A stretch of DNA of 64,000 nucleotides from Phycisphaera sp. (GCA_003712165.1 RHLH01000001.1:930001-994000), one strand, 5' to 3'. Positions 28,821 through 38,900 are shown, numbered from the stretch's first letter. Numbers and translations are program-made. The notes: generated from the letters alone by a model not told the origin.

Positions 28821-31106
28821 ATGAAATTGACAGAAGTACTTCTCCGAAGCTATAGATCATTTAATTACGATTTTCAGAAAAAAATTACAACAAAAGAGGC
28901 AAATTACCCAGATTGCGCATCTTTATGGGAATTAGACGAGTGTAAGGCATTTGACGGGTGGCGACCATGGGTACATGTCCCAATCAACTTTCCAACAACT
29001 TCGATCATCGGTCTCAACGAGTGTGGTAAGAGTCATCTAATTAATGCAATTTACAAGTGCCTTACACTCGAGGAATACCTACCAGATGATGTATGCCGAT
29101 ATTCACTTGAAGGTGACATATCAAGTAACGGAACACCTGGAATCGGCTTGCGGTGGATTTTGGAGGAGGGTGACAACGAGATAATCGCACCTCTTTTAGG
29201 AGATCCAGAATCTACCGAAGAAACGGAAGAACGGTCGGAATGGCACGGTACTTCAGTGGTCATCATACATAGGGGTACCGGCGGGTTCGAAGTATTCGTT
29301 GAGACTCAGGAGTCACAGAGAGTCCGGATTCACAGGTTGACTCCGGAGCAGTCGAAACAACTTAGGGATGTATTTCCGAAGCCCGTGATAATCGAACGAA
29401 GCCTTGATCTCCCGGCAAGCGTAAAGATTGCAAGCCTATTTAAGATTGCTCTGGAGCGGGAAGAAGAAGAGGAAATTGCAAAGTTCATTGAGAGCAGTCA
29501 GAACCGCAATATCTTTGACACAGTTGACGATTTCAACAGTCTTGAGATCTTGTCGCAGGACAGATTGCTGTTCCGCCTTCTCGCAGTATGTGCGTCACTC
29601 GACTACATGTCATTGATTCGTATTACAGGTTCTACACAATCAGGTCAAAAAACATTTTCAGTGCAGTGTACAGAAAAGGTTGAGCAACTCATAAACCTGA
29701 GTCATTGGTGGGGTCAAGATGTAGATGCAAGACTAGATTTGAATTTTACACAGCAGAATGTCTCTGTCACGCTTACTGACCGCACTGGGCATTGGTATGG
29801 ACTTGCTGACCGTAGCCAGGGAATGCGATACTTCCTTGGATGCTTGTTCCAGCTCATTCTTGCGACAAAAGAGTCGGGCCGCTCCCTGCTCATTCTCTCA
29901 GATGAGCCCGATTTTGCACTATCCGCGGTCGGCCAGCGTGACCTCTTGAGGGTGTTTAGGAAACTTTCGATGCCCGATATGGGCATGCAGCACGCGCAGA
30001 TCGTATTTTCAACCCATTCTTGTGAGCTAATTGACCCTAATTTTCCCAGCCGGGTCACGATATTGCGGAAGGGTCTATATGATGAAGGTACTACAGTCGT
30101 TGAGGCGCAACATAATCGACTCTTCGAACCTGTCCGGTCAGCTCTTGGACAAAGGGGTTCCTCGCTTCCATTTATTGATGGTGCAAATCTTCTCGTAGAG
30201 GGTGAAACAGAGCGAGTCTTTATCGTTCGGATGAGCCAGTATTTTGCTGAGACTAGGAAGAATTACATTGATCTTGCCGACATCAGCATTATTGATGCTG
30301 GTGGGTGTCCAGGTATGCTTGGAATAGTCGGGACAGCAAAGTCAATGCCGGGCGACCGTGCTTATCTAACAGTTCTTCTTGACAACGATGAAACCGGGCG
30401 TACAACCGCGGAAGAAATCGTCAATCTAGATTCTTATCTCAACAAATCCAAACAAATAATAACAGTCGATCAATTTATGGAAGAGGGCATAGGTAAAGAT
30501 ACCGAAATTGAAGACATGGTGTCGCCTAGGCTGTACTTTGCAGCTCTCAATCGCGCCCTTATGGTTGGTGGAGTCGCCGAGAGCGACTTGCCGTCAGCTG
30601 ACGCATTTATTCAAGCTGTAACGGCGGAACCTATGGCGGACGTCGCGGAAAAATATGTCGAGCAGAGCACGGGTGATCCAACGAACTATGACAAACCAAA
30701 CGTGATGAAATTAGTATTTGATATACTAGAGGAAACAGACAGTGCTGAACACGATGAATTTATTGATCGATTAACACTGATAACGGATTCTCTACGCGAC
30801 CGAATTGCAGCAAATACACTACAGAAGAGACATGATGAAGTGCGGCGAGCGATGAGGCAGCGTGTGCAGACATTTAAACATGCCCATCCGGTCGAATGTA
30901 CGAAGTACAATGCCAGTGAACTTCTTGGGCATCTGCGTGAACTTGGGAACCGAGTGTCTGCACCAGGGGTGTTGGATACTGCAATTGACGCTACAACTGA
31001 AGAGTTTGGCCTGGCCAACGGTCTGCAGTCCGATTTGTTGGGCGATCATTCTAAGTTTGTGCAGGCGGCGTATACTCTATCACAAAAATTAACAATAACA
31101 ACCTAA
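28821..31106 (+). CDS. OLD-family ATPase with TOPRIM nuclease domain, defence candidate
   Basis: This 761-residue protein has an SMC/ABC-like ATPase head, with Walker A GLNECGKSHL (Lys70), signature-like DRSQGMRYFLG and Walker B LLILSDEPDFAL near 360. A TOPRIM domain follows, with its Glu in NLLVEGETERVF near 460 and the acidic pair in LLDNDETGR near 520; the C-terminal ~200 residues are helical. This is the layout of overcoming-lysogenization-defect nucleases, many of which act against phage. Codon use is AT-rich and unlike the surroundings. GGAG 6 bp upstream supports the ATG at 28821. No UvrD-like partner (as in Gabija) follows; the gene abuts a recombinase remnant. Confidence 0.85.
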   Translation: MKLTEVLLRSYRSFNYDFQKKITTKEANYPDCASLWELDECKAFDGWRPWVHVPINFPTTSIIGLNECGKSHLINAIYKCLTLEEYLPDDVCRYSLEGDISSNGTPGIGLRWILEEGDNEIIAPLLGDPESTEETEERSEWHGTSVVIIHRGTGGFEVFVETQESQRVRIHRLTPEQSKQLRDVFPKPVIIERSLDLPASVKIASLFKIALEREEEEEIAKFIESSQNRNIFDTVDDFNSLEILSQDRLLFRLLAVCASLDYMSLIRITGSTQSGQKTFSVQCTEKVEQLINLSHWWGQDVDARLDLNFTQQNVSVTLTDRTGHWYGLADRSQGMRYFLGCLFQLILATKESGRSLLILSDEPDFALSAVGQRDLLRVFRKLSMPDMGMQHAQIVFSTHSCELIDPNFPSRVTILRKGLYDEGTTVVEAQHNRLFEPVRSALGQRGSSLPFIDGANLLVEGETERVFIVRMSQYFAETRKNYIDLADISIIDAGGCPGMLGIVGTAKSMPGDRAYLTVLLDNDETGRTTAEEIVNLDSYLNKSKQIITVDQFMEEGIGKDTEIEDMVSPRLYFAALNRALMVGGVAESDLPSADAFIQAVTAEPMADVAEKYVEQSTGDPTNYDKPNVMKLVFDILEETDSAEHDEFIDRLTLITDSLRDRIAANTLQKRHDEVRRAMRQRVQTFKHAHPVECTKYNASELLGHLRELGNRVSAPGVLDTAIDATTEEFGLANGLQSDLLGDHSKFVQAAYTLSQKLTITT

Positions 31107-31107
31107 T

Positions 31108-31857
31108 ATCAGGACAGAGCAGCAGAAGCGGCTTGTCCGCTACTACGTCAGCCAGAGTGCGATCAAGCACGGGTTCAAATCCTGTCCCATTAAGTCGATC
31201 AACGCCGAGCATCTTGACGAGCTGGCCCGTGGTGTGGTGCTTGTGTACCTCAAGAATGAACGGCTTGTGAATCAGCCCGACGAGGTGCGGGATCACTGGA
31301 TCCGCTCAGTCGTTGACAGCGTCATTCTTTCGACTGATTCGATACAGCTTTCGCTTGATGCAGATGGGATCCGGAGCCTTCATGCGCATGAATTCGACGA
31401 TCCACCTGAAGAGTCACCGGGTTATCCTGTCTGCCCGTTTGAACCCATAGTCGAGGACAGTGGCAAGCTCGTCCGTCTCACACTCAAGATCCAGATCAAG
31501 AAGCTCGATGGTCGCCGGGTCCTGCTCAGCCCTTCCAGTCAAGATCTCGTGATCCCCTCAAGACCAGAGCCGAAGCCCCACATTGTGAGGGCAATCGGCC
31601 TCGCCTACCGGTGGCACCAGGATCTCGTGTGGGGTGGCATGCAAATCCGTGAATACGCCAACGCAAACTCCATCGCTCGAATGCGGATCCTCAAGCTTCT
31701 TCCGCTCACACAGCTGAGCCCTGAGATCCTGAAGCGAGCTCTAACAGGTGCGCTTCCAGACTCAATAACACTCAACGATCTTCTAGCAGCCTCCACGCAT
31801 TTGAACTGGAAGAGGCAGTCTGAGTTTCTCGGGCTTAGTACCACAAGTCGAGATTGA
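31108..31857 (+). pseudogene. C-terminal remnant of a large serine recombinase
   Basis: Open sequence starts right after the OLD stop codon and reads YYVSQSAIKHGFKSCP, typical of the zinc-region/beta-strand part of large serine recombinases. It is followed by SINAEHLDEL and a C-terminal region including GLAYRWHQDLVWGGMQIREY and LTLNDLL-like ITLNDLLAAS. The N-terminal catalytic domain and first DNA-binding domain are absent, and I do not find them elsewhere in the window. An ATG-like start at 31234 could give a 207-aa product, but this would be a fragment. Confidence 0.75.
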
Positions 31858-32171
31858 TTAGGTGCAGGCTGACCGAATTCCCTGTTCTTTCCCTGTTACC
31901 ATGCAGCAGGGAAATCACTGAAAATGCACTCAAACATCCGCTCATGTGCGCTCAGCAGCGTGTGAGAACGATGATGTCTCGCCGAGATCCCTGCAAATCG
32001 ACGGTTTTCCTTGTATATACGGCTGGAACAGGGAAATTGAACGCGCGGGGACACTCCTCGAAATGCCTCGAGAGACTTTTGGCGAAGATTGGGCGATATC
32101 CGGTTCGGGGCTGAGAAAATGCCGAGCATGGAGACTTGTGTGTGTGCCAGATTGCGCGGTTATTCCGCGGT
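31858..32171. other. Intergenic region with repeated TTCCCTGTT/AACAGGGAA motifs
   Basis: About 310 bp between the serine recombinase remnant and tRNA-Ser. It has two direct copies of TTCCCTGTT (31878-31886, 31889-31897) and two inverted copies (CAGGGAAAT at 31907-31915, AACAGGGAAAT at 32027-32037). Short open frames here are not protein-like. The repeats may be sites for the recombinase or fossil ends of the mobile element. Confidence 0.5.
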
Positions 32172-32212
32172 AAAACGACTAAACGTCCCGCATATGCGGG
32201 ACGTTTAGTCGT
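32172..32212 (-). terminator. Terminator of tRNA-Ser(CGA): perfect 38-bp palindrome
   Basis: Positions 32175-32212 form a perfect inverted repeat with 19-bp arms and no unpaired centre (…CCCGCAT|ATGCGGG…). On the minus strand it lies 17 bp past the tRNA and its 3' arm ends in TTTT, as for an intrinsic terminator. Confidence 0.8.
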
Positions 32213-32228
32213 GTATCTAAATCGAAAG

Positions 32229-32315
32229 CGGAGAGGGGGGGATTCGAACCCCCGATGACCCGGAGGCCATACTGGATTTCGAATCCAGCGCATTCAACCG
32301 CTCTGCCACCTCTCC
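32229..32315 (-). tRNA. tRNA-Ser (anticodon CGA)
   Basis: Class II tRNA of 87 nt. The acceptor arms GGAGAGG and CCTCTCC pair perfectly, with discriminator G. The anticodon loop GGATTCGAAATCC places CGA at 32281-32279. There is a long variable arm and the T-loop GGTTCGAATCC. No CCA is encoded. It marks the right edge of the accessory region. Confidence 0.95.
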
Positions 32316-32378
32316 GACGACGGTTGGGGGCGGATGATAGCCTCCATATCCGCCCCGTGACCACTTTCGATATGGGGC

Positions 32379-32948
32379 CTAAGCCCCAAGCAGACGATCG
32401 GCTTCCGCGAGGATCTCCTCGGGTTCCGACATCCTGCCGGGGCCCACAGCACGGCAGGCCTGCCAGCCGTCAACAGGGCCGATGAACATAAACCCATCGC
32501 CTCGAAGCACCTCGGCGTTCCGCTGCGTGGCGGGCTGGCTCCACATCACCTCGTTCATAGCCGGTGCCAGGAGCACAGGTGTCTTCGACCTGTCAATCGC
32601 GCTCAGCACAAGCGTAACCACATCATCCGCCCGCCCGCTGGCGAGTCTTGCCATGCAGTCCATCGTGCAGGGGGCAATGATCACAAGATCCGTATCTCTC
32701 GCAGTGGCGATGTGCTGAGGATCGTCGCTCTCGATGTGATCCCACATCGATGTGTAGACCGGCTTACCGCTGAGCGCCTGGAATGTCAGCGGAGTGACAA
32801 ACTTCGTCGCCGAGTCACTCATCAAGACAGTGACCTGCGCACCCGCCTGTGCAAGCTTGCTCGTGAGCGCTGCCGATTTGTACGCAGAGATACCGCCGCA
32901 CACGCCCAGAACGATGCGTTTGCCGTTGATGTTGGTGGGGGTGGTCAC
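32379..32948 (-). CDS. coaC: Phosphopantothenoylcysteine decarboxylase, stand-alone
   Basis: This 189-residue HFCD-type flavoprotein has FMN-binding GVCGGISAYKSAAL at the N-terminus, catalytic His in PQHIATARDTDL, the PAMNEVMW substrate clamp, and the Cys flap in ACRAVGPGRM. It decarboxylates phosphopantothenoylcysteine in coenzyme A synthesis. The synthetase half (CoaB), fused in E. coli Dfp, is not attached and not in this window. It follows rpoZ by 22 bp, keeping the common rpoZ-coa order. Start is a GTG. Confidence 0.92.
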   Translation of the reverse strand: MTTPTNINGKRIVLGVCGGISAYKSAALTSKLAQAGAQVTVLMSDSATKFVTPLTFQALSGKPVYTSMWDHIESDDPQHIATARDTDLVIIAPCTMDCMARLASGRADDVVTLVLSAIDRSKTPVLLAPAMNEVMWSQPATQRNAEVLRGDGFMFIGPVDGWQACRAVGPGRMSEPEEILAEADRLLGA

Positions 32949-32970
32949 GGTTGTGCCTGCTCAACCGGAG

Positions 32971-33216
32971 TTAGAGCAGCGCTTCCTCTTCAGGAGCGGC
33001 GATCTCGAAGTCGCCCTCTTCGCCTGCTTCGACGATCTCGATCTTGTCAGCGAGGATCTCAGCGACAACAAGCTCAAGGTCACTCCTGCCTTCGCGCTCG
33101 ACCATTGGGCGGGCGCCGTCCATGAGCTGGACGAGCCGACGCTGGATGACCGTGGCAAGGCGGAAACGGCCGCCGAACTTGTCAACAATCTCTTCGCTCT
33201 TGAGTGCTTCGATCAT
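32971..33216 (-). CDS. rpoZ: RNA polymerase omega subunit
   Basis: This 81-residue protein has the omega pattern: an N-terminal helix (MIEALKSEEIVDKFGG), then RFRLATVIQRRLVQLMDGARP, then a helix continuing to AEILADKIEI. Omega helps fold and assemble beta' into RNA polymerase. The ATG at 33216 starts the conserved part; the longer upstream reading adds non-conserved residues. First gene of a short operon with coaC. Confidence 0.8.
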   Translation of the reverse strand: MIEALKSEEIVDKFGGRFRLATVIQRRLVQLMDGARPMVEREGRSDLELVVAEILADKIEIVEAGEEGDFEIAAPEEEALL

Positions 33217-33438
33217 GGGTGTCGCTCTTTCGGGCTCCCCGGCAGCCCTCACCTCGGGCTCGGACCGGTCCGCCTCAGGTCATGATTCTAGGCCCGCAGG
33301 TCCCCCAAGGGCGCCTGAGTGGCTACCCTATCTCGGCGTCCGAAACGAGCGAATCGGGCTCCCCAAGGATCAATCGGCCCTCCCTTCAACGTACCCACGG
33401 GCCCCTCTCAAGCTCAATCCAGAACAGGCACCCAAGGC

Positions 33439-34035
33439 ATGTCAGCATCAAAATGGTCATTCGGCGACCGAGTCACTCACGCGGATCGTCCAGAGTGGGG
33501 CGAGGGCGAGATCACCGCGATCCAGCCAATCATCGTCGAGGGACGCCCGTCTCATCGGCTGACCATCCGATTCGAGCGGGCAGGCATCAAGAAGCTCGCC
33601 ACCTCAGTCGCCAACATCAAACCAGCCGGCGACCAGGCGCCCGTCGCCGGGCCCGCTTCAGCAGAACCGGAGATCAATCTCGACGACAACGAACTCGCGG
33701 CAAAGCTCGAACGAATGCCCGAGGACGCGATCGATCCGTTCATCTCTCTCGAAAAGCGATTCGAGTTCACACTCAAGCTCTACCGCTTCTCGGATCAGGG
33801 CGGCTCGCTGCTCGACTGGGCAGCGATGCAGACCGGCCTGGCGGACCCGCTGACCCGATTCCTCAGGCACGACCTCGAGATGCATTTCGCCAAGTTCCGT
33901 CGGAACCTCGATCGCCACACCGGTGCCCTTGCCAGTCAGGTCTCCCGCCAGAGCAAACAGACGCTCCGCGATATCGCTGACAAGGCGCCCAATGAGGGCC
34001 AGCAAGCGCTGCGTCGGATACTCGCCAAGCGTTGA
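33439..34035 (+). CDS. DUF3553 protein
   Basis: This 198-residue soluble protein opens with WSFGDRVTHADRPEWGEGEI and RLTIRFERAGIKKLAT, the DUF3553 signature (a small beta domain resembling the DNA-contacting end of UvrD-like helicases). The remainder is a helical domain with no recognised family. The ATG at 33439 begins the conserved part; upstream reading is Pro/Arg-rich and unlikely to be translated. Function unknown. Confidence 0.75.
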   Translation: MSASKWSFGDRVTHADRPEWGEGEITAIQPIIVEGRPSHRLTIRFERAGIKKLATSVANIKPAGDQAPVAGPASAEPEINLDDNELAAKLERMPEDAIDPFISLEKRFEFTLKLYRFSDQGGSLLDWAAMQTGLADPLTRFLRHDLEMHFAKFRRNLDRHTGALASQVSRQSKQTLRDIADKAPNEGQQALRRILAKR

Positions 34036-34260
34036 TGCAGGGCAACAGCCCGCTCAACCGGCCAGTTCCGCGAGATCGCATATCCATCACATCCTGAACC
34101 CGTGCTTTGCTTGCAGTTCGGCTATGCAGTTTTTATCTGGACGCAGCCGCTTCTTTCGCAAGTATGGCACACCGGGCACGCCCGTTGACATGTCTTCATT
34201 GATCGCGGTGTCAGCACGCCGTGACGGAACAACAATCAAGACAGGCAGGAGTGACAGGCC

Positions 34261-34530
34261 ATGAGCGAGCGAGAATTCCAGAACCAGTTCAACAAGCTTC
34301 TCGAGAAGATCAACACACTCCCGCGCGACCAGCAGGACAAGCTCAAGGAGATCGCTTCGGATACCAAGGGACGACACGAACAGATGAAGAAGACCATCTC
34401 TGAGCTTCAGGACTCGCTCGATTACCTCCGGGTTAGCGTGAAGTACCTGGTCTTCGATCTCGAGGCAACCCGCCGCGAGAACAAGCAACTCCGCGCACTC
34501 CTTGAACGCCGTCCCGAGGGCGACGCGTAA
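34261..34530 (+). CDS. Small coiled-coil protein, hypothetical
   Basis: This 89-residue, highly charged protein is predicted to be almost wholly helical, with heptad-like spacing over KLKEIASDTKGRHEQMKKTI and the following YLVFDLEATRRENKQLRALL. No known family. An intrinsic terminator follows at 34568, which supports it as a separate expressed gene. Confidence 0.65.
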   Translation: MSEREFQNQFNKLLEKINTLPRDQQDKLKEIASDTKGRHEQMKKTISELQDSLDYLRVSVKYLVFDLEATRRENKQLRALLERRPEGDA

Positions 34531-34567
34531 GGCCACCAATATCCATCCTCGAAAGCACCCCCATTGA

Positions 34568-34605
34568 CGCGCAGGACCCATATGCGGGCCCTGCGCGTTT
34601 TTTTT
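34568..34605 (+). terminator. Intrinsic terminator
   Basis: CGCGCAGG (34568-34575) pairs with CCTGCGCG (34590-34597), with additional inner GGGC/ACCC pairing, followed by eight Ts. It ends the coiled-coil gene transcript. Confidence 0.85.
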
Positions 34606-34768
34606 GGTTTCAACGATCCAATATGATCTGAGAATATGAGGCACTGGGGGAGTGTTGCCCTTGAAGAGGGGGAGGCGGGCGCGATCGCATTATCTTGGGC
34701 GTTCCAATCGGGTTATCTATTACACTATATGATGCGTCAGTTAATAGAATACTTTTGGGGGATGAAAC

Positions 34769-35848
34769 ATGAAAAAGTACATCATGAGTATTGCGTTCGC
34801 GTCTCTCTGGGTGCCTTCGGCGCTCGGAGATATATTAACTGTTCCGGCGCAGTATCCAACGATCGCAGCGGCAACCGCTGCAGCCGGAAACGGAGATATC
34901 GTCGTTGTGAGTCCGGGGACTTATGTAGAGAACATTTCAGTATTCGGCAAGGACATCACAATCCTCGCGGCGGGATCTCCTGCCGACACGTTCATAGATG
35001 GAAACGTATCTCAGGATGTTGGTGAGCTGGAAGGCTTTACGGTTCTGGGCACTCTTCGCTTTGCCACAGACCTGCAAGTAACAGATTGTATATTCGATGG
35101 CGGAGGTGTTGATGTTGAGAACTGTGTGATTGATTTCAGCAACACAGTTATCAGGAACTGCACTGAAACCGCCGTTGTTTCATTCTTGAGCGGTCTTACG
35201 TTTACGAACTGCCAGTTCGAGAACAACTCTGATGGTGTTGTACGCCCGTTTGATGGCACCGCTACGTTTTTTGGCTGCTCCTTCGTGGGCAATGCGGGCG
35301 GTGCTGTGCGAGGTGACAACCTTCAGTTCGTTTCATGTCAGTTTGTGGGAAACACGAACACGAGCGGTCCCGCGGCTATCCAAAGCACATCTGAATTCGC
35401 GAGTTGCAGTATCGATAGTTGCGATTTCTTTTCGAATTCATCAGGCGGCTTGGCCGCGGCGATCTATATCTGGAACGATAACGAGGGCGTGCCTGTAGGC
35501 GCGATCAGCGGCTGCGCATTTGAAAACAATACTGCAGGGGCCGGCGGCGGGGCGATTCGGCTCTCTCTGCTGCCTGATCCGCCGGTCATGATTTCCAACA
35601 CCGCCTTCTGTGGTAACTCGCCAAGCGATATTGTCGGCGTCGCTAACCTCGGCTCGGGCAACACGTTTGAGGCGCAGTGCGATTGCCTGGCAGACGTGAA
35701 TGGTGACGGTTCTGTTACTCCCGCCGACTTCACGGCATGGATCAACGCATTCAACAACAATCTTCCCGAATGCGATCAGAACAGCGATGGCTCATGCACG
35801 CCTGCTGACTTCACCGCGTGGATAGCAAACTTCAACATCGGTTGCTGA
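34769..35848 (+). CDS. Secreted right-handed beta-helix protein with C-terminal dockerin-like repeats
   Basis: This 359-residue protein has a signal peptide (IMSIAFASLWVPSALG) and a pectate-lyase-like beta-helix with the usual opening VPAQYPTIAAATAAAGNGD. Successive turns such as TFTNCQFENNSDG, TFFGCSFVGNAGG and SGCAFENNTAGAGGGA follow. The C-terminus carries two calcium-type repeats: DVNGDGSVTPADFTAWI and DQNSDGSCTPADFTAWI. Such dockerin-like tails are frequent in planctomycetes without a cellulosome, and they probably anchor or target the protein. A catalytic site is not evident. A GGGGG site precedes the ATG. Confidence 0.8.
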   Translation: MKKYIMSIAFASLWVPSALGDILTVPAQYPTIAAATAAAGNGDIVVVSPGTYVENISVFGKDITILAAGSPADTFIDGNVSQDVGELEGFTVLGTLRFATDLQVTDCIFDGGGVDVENCVIDFSNTVIRNCTETAVVSFLSGLTFTNCQFENNSDGVVRPFDGTATFFGCSFVGNAGGAVRGDNLQFVSCQFVGNTNTSGPAAIQSTSEFASCSIDSCDFFSNSSGGLAAAIYIWNDNEGVPVGAISGCAFENNTAGAGGGAIRLSLLPDPPVMISNTAFCGNSPSDIVGVANLGSGNTFEAQCDCLADVNGDGSVTPADFTAWINAFNNNLPECDQNSDGSCTPADFTAWIANFNIGC

Positions 35849-35877
35849 CAACATACTGCGTGATGATAATTCACCGC

Positions 35878-35918
35878 AAAAACGAGCAGGCCGGGCCCGT
35901 CATCGGACCCGGCCTGCT
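35878..35918 (-). terminator. Intrinsic terminator of the RND operon
   Basis: AGCAGGCCGGG (35885-35895) and CCCGGCCTGCT (35908-35918) form an 11-bp perfect stem. On the minus strand it is followed by CGTTTTTG, so it terminates the efflux operon; it may also stop the convergent beta-helix gene. Confidence 0.8.
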
Positions 35919-35963
35919 GATTTAGTGGTCGCAACTCGTGCGAATCATCCGGAAGGTAATGTG

Positions 35964-38900
35964 TTAGCCTTTGCCCCGAATCTTCTCACTGAACGACTGC
36001 ACGACATAGTAAAGCATCGGAACCGTCACGACCGACACCGCGGTCGCCACGAGCATCCCGCCGAACACCGAAGCGCCCAGCACCTGCCGGCTCTGTGCGC
36101 CGGCGCCCGACGCAACGAGAAGCGGGATTACGCCGAGGATGAAGCTCATCGCCGTCATGAGCACGGCTCGGAATCTCAGCTTCGCCGCGGCGACCGCTGA
36201 GTCGCGGACCGAATCGCCCGATTCCCGGCGCGCCTTGGCGAATTCAACGATCAGAATCGCGGTTTTCGTTGAGAGCCCGATCAGCAGCACCACGCCGATT
36301 TGTGTGTAGATGTTGTTGTCAAACCCGCGCAGCATCACCGCGGCGACCGCGCCCAAGAGCGCCGTCGGCACCGCGAGGCACACCGACATGGGCAGCGTCC
36401 AACTTTCGTATTGCGCGGCAAGCACCAGGTATACGAGCACAATCGAGAACAGGAAGATGATCGAGGTCGAGCCGCTTGCCTTGTCTTCCTGATACGACAA
36501 GTCGGTCCATTCATATCCGACTGAAGGCGGTAGCTGCATCGAAGCCATGTCGCGAACCGTGTCCATCGCCTGGCCTGACGACACACCCGGGGGCGTGAAG
36601 CCGTTGATTTTCGCCGATGGATAGATATTGTGGTGCGTCACGACCTGCGGCCCGAGGATTTCCTCGATGCTCACAATCGAACCGAGCGGCACCATGTCGC
36701 CGAACGAGTTTCGCACATCCAGACGCAGGATGTCGTCGGGTGTCATGCGGAACTGCGCATCGGCCTGAACCTTGACCTGAAAGATTCGGCCGAACTGCAC
36801 AAAGTCATTCGCGTAGGCCGACCCCAGATACGCCTGCAGCGCACCGAAGACCTCGCTCAGTGGAACGTGCAGCTTCTGTGCCTGTTCACGGTCGATCTCA
36901 ACAAACAACTGGGGACTCGAAGCTCGAAAGCTCGTGTACATCCCGGCGATGTTGCTTTGGGTCGTGCCCGTCTGGTTGAACGCACCGGCAACCTGTTCGA
37001 GTGTGCCGAGGCCAACGCCGCCTCTGTCCTGCAGCACCAATGAGAAACCGCCCGACATACCCACACCTGGCAGGCTGGGGGGAGAGAACGCAACAGCGGT
37101 GCCTTCCTGGATATGCCTGAGCCCCGCGTTGAGCTTCGCAACGATCGCCTCCTGGCTGAGGTCGCTGGACGACCTCTCGTCCCAGTGGTCAAAGGTCACG
37201 AACAAGCTGCCCTTGTTCGATCCCCCTGAGCCATCGATGATCGAGTATCCGCTAATGCCCAAGGTACCCTTGATGCCTGGGATCGATGAAGATATCTCGC
37301 TGGCTCGGCGAACAACCGCCGCTGTTCGCTCAAGCGATGCCCCTTCGGGGAGCTGGATATTCGTGACGCAGTACCCCTCGTCTTCCTGAGGCACAAACCC
37401 CGTCGGGAGGCGTGCAAACCCCATGATCGCCACGACACTCAGCCCTATGAACAGCACAACACCAACAACCGCGACGCGGATAACACGATCAACCGCGCCC
37501 TCAAGCCCGTTCGTTGTTCGTTCAAGGCCTGAGTTGAATATTCGGAACGGCGCGAGCGGCCTGCCTCGCTCACGGAGCAAAATCCCGCACAGCGCCGGGC
37601 TGAGCGTCAGCGCGTTAATACTGCTGAACACCGTGGCGATTGAGATCGTAACCGCGAACTGACTGAACAGTTCGCCCACGATCCCGCCCATGAACACCGT
37701 GGGCACGAAGACCGCGAGCAGCACGAGCGTTGTCGCAATCACAGGGCCCGTCACCTCAAGCATCGACTTGATCGCGGCGTCCTTTGCCGAGAGATTCTCT
37801 TCCTCAATCAACCGCGTCGTGTTCTCGACCACAACGATCGCATCATCGACCACGATTCCGATCACGAGCACGAGCCCGAACATCGACAGCTGGTTGATCG
37901 AATACCCGAGCCCGGCCATCATAGCAAACGTGCCGATGAGCGAAACGGGGATCGTAACCAGTGGGATGATCGTCGCGCGGAAGCTCTGCAGGAAGATATA
38001 GACTGTGAGGACCACGAGCACAAGCGTGATAAAGAGGGTCACCACGACTTCACGAATCGAGGACCTCACCACGTCGGTGTTGTCGTAGTGCACTTCGTAA
38101 GCCAGCGAATCGCCGTAGCTCGTTGAGAATGTCTCTGAAAGGCGTTCGAGTGTAGAGACGACGCCGTCGGCGACCTCTATCGCGTTGGCGCCGGGCAATT
38201 GGTATACGGCAAGAGCAGCGGTAGGCTGGCCGTTGAATTTCGCCTCGGCGTCATACGTCTGGCTGCCCAACTCGACCCTCGCGACATCTCGCAGGTAGAC
38301 AAGACTGCCGTTCTCACCGACCTTCACGACTATCGACTCAAACTGCTCGGGCTCGGTGAACCTGCCCGTCGTGTTGACTGTGAACTGGAATGCCTGACCC
38401 TCGGGGATTGGTGGAGCACCGATCTTGCCCGCCGCGACCTGCACGTTCTGAGCCTGGATGGCGCTCATCACGTCGCCGGTGGTCAGCCCCCGACTCTTGA
38501 GCAGATTTGGGTCAAGCCAGATCCGCATACCGAACTCGCCGGTACCGAAAGTCTGTACATCTCCGACGCCGTTGACTCGTTTGATCTCGTCTTCAATGTT
38601 GAGCTTAACGAAGTTGTGCAGAAAGCTGGAATCAAGTGCGCCGTCGGGGCTGTAGAACGCGACGAACAGCGTGATCTCGGGCGATTGCTTGCTCACGCTG
38701 ACGCCCTGCCTGCGTACCTCCTCCGGCAAGCGTGTCTCTGCGATGCTCACGCGGTTCTGCACAAGGACGTTCGCGATGTCAAGGTCTGTGCCGACTTCGA
38801 AGACGATCGTCAGTGTCATCGCACCGTCGGCTGTGCTGACGCTGGACATGTATGCCATGCCCTCGACACCGTTGATCTCCTGCTCGATCGGTGTCGCGAC

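Noticed and set aside
34636..35025. 129-codon frame overlapping the start of the beta-helix gene
   Set aside because: It is out of frame with the signal peptide and beta-helix coding sequence, which are clearly the real product.
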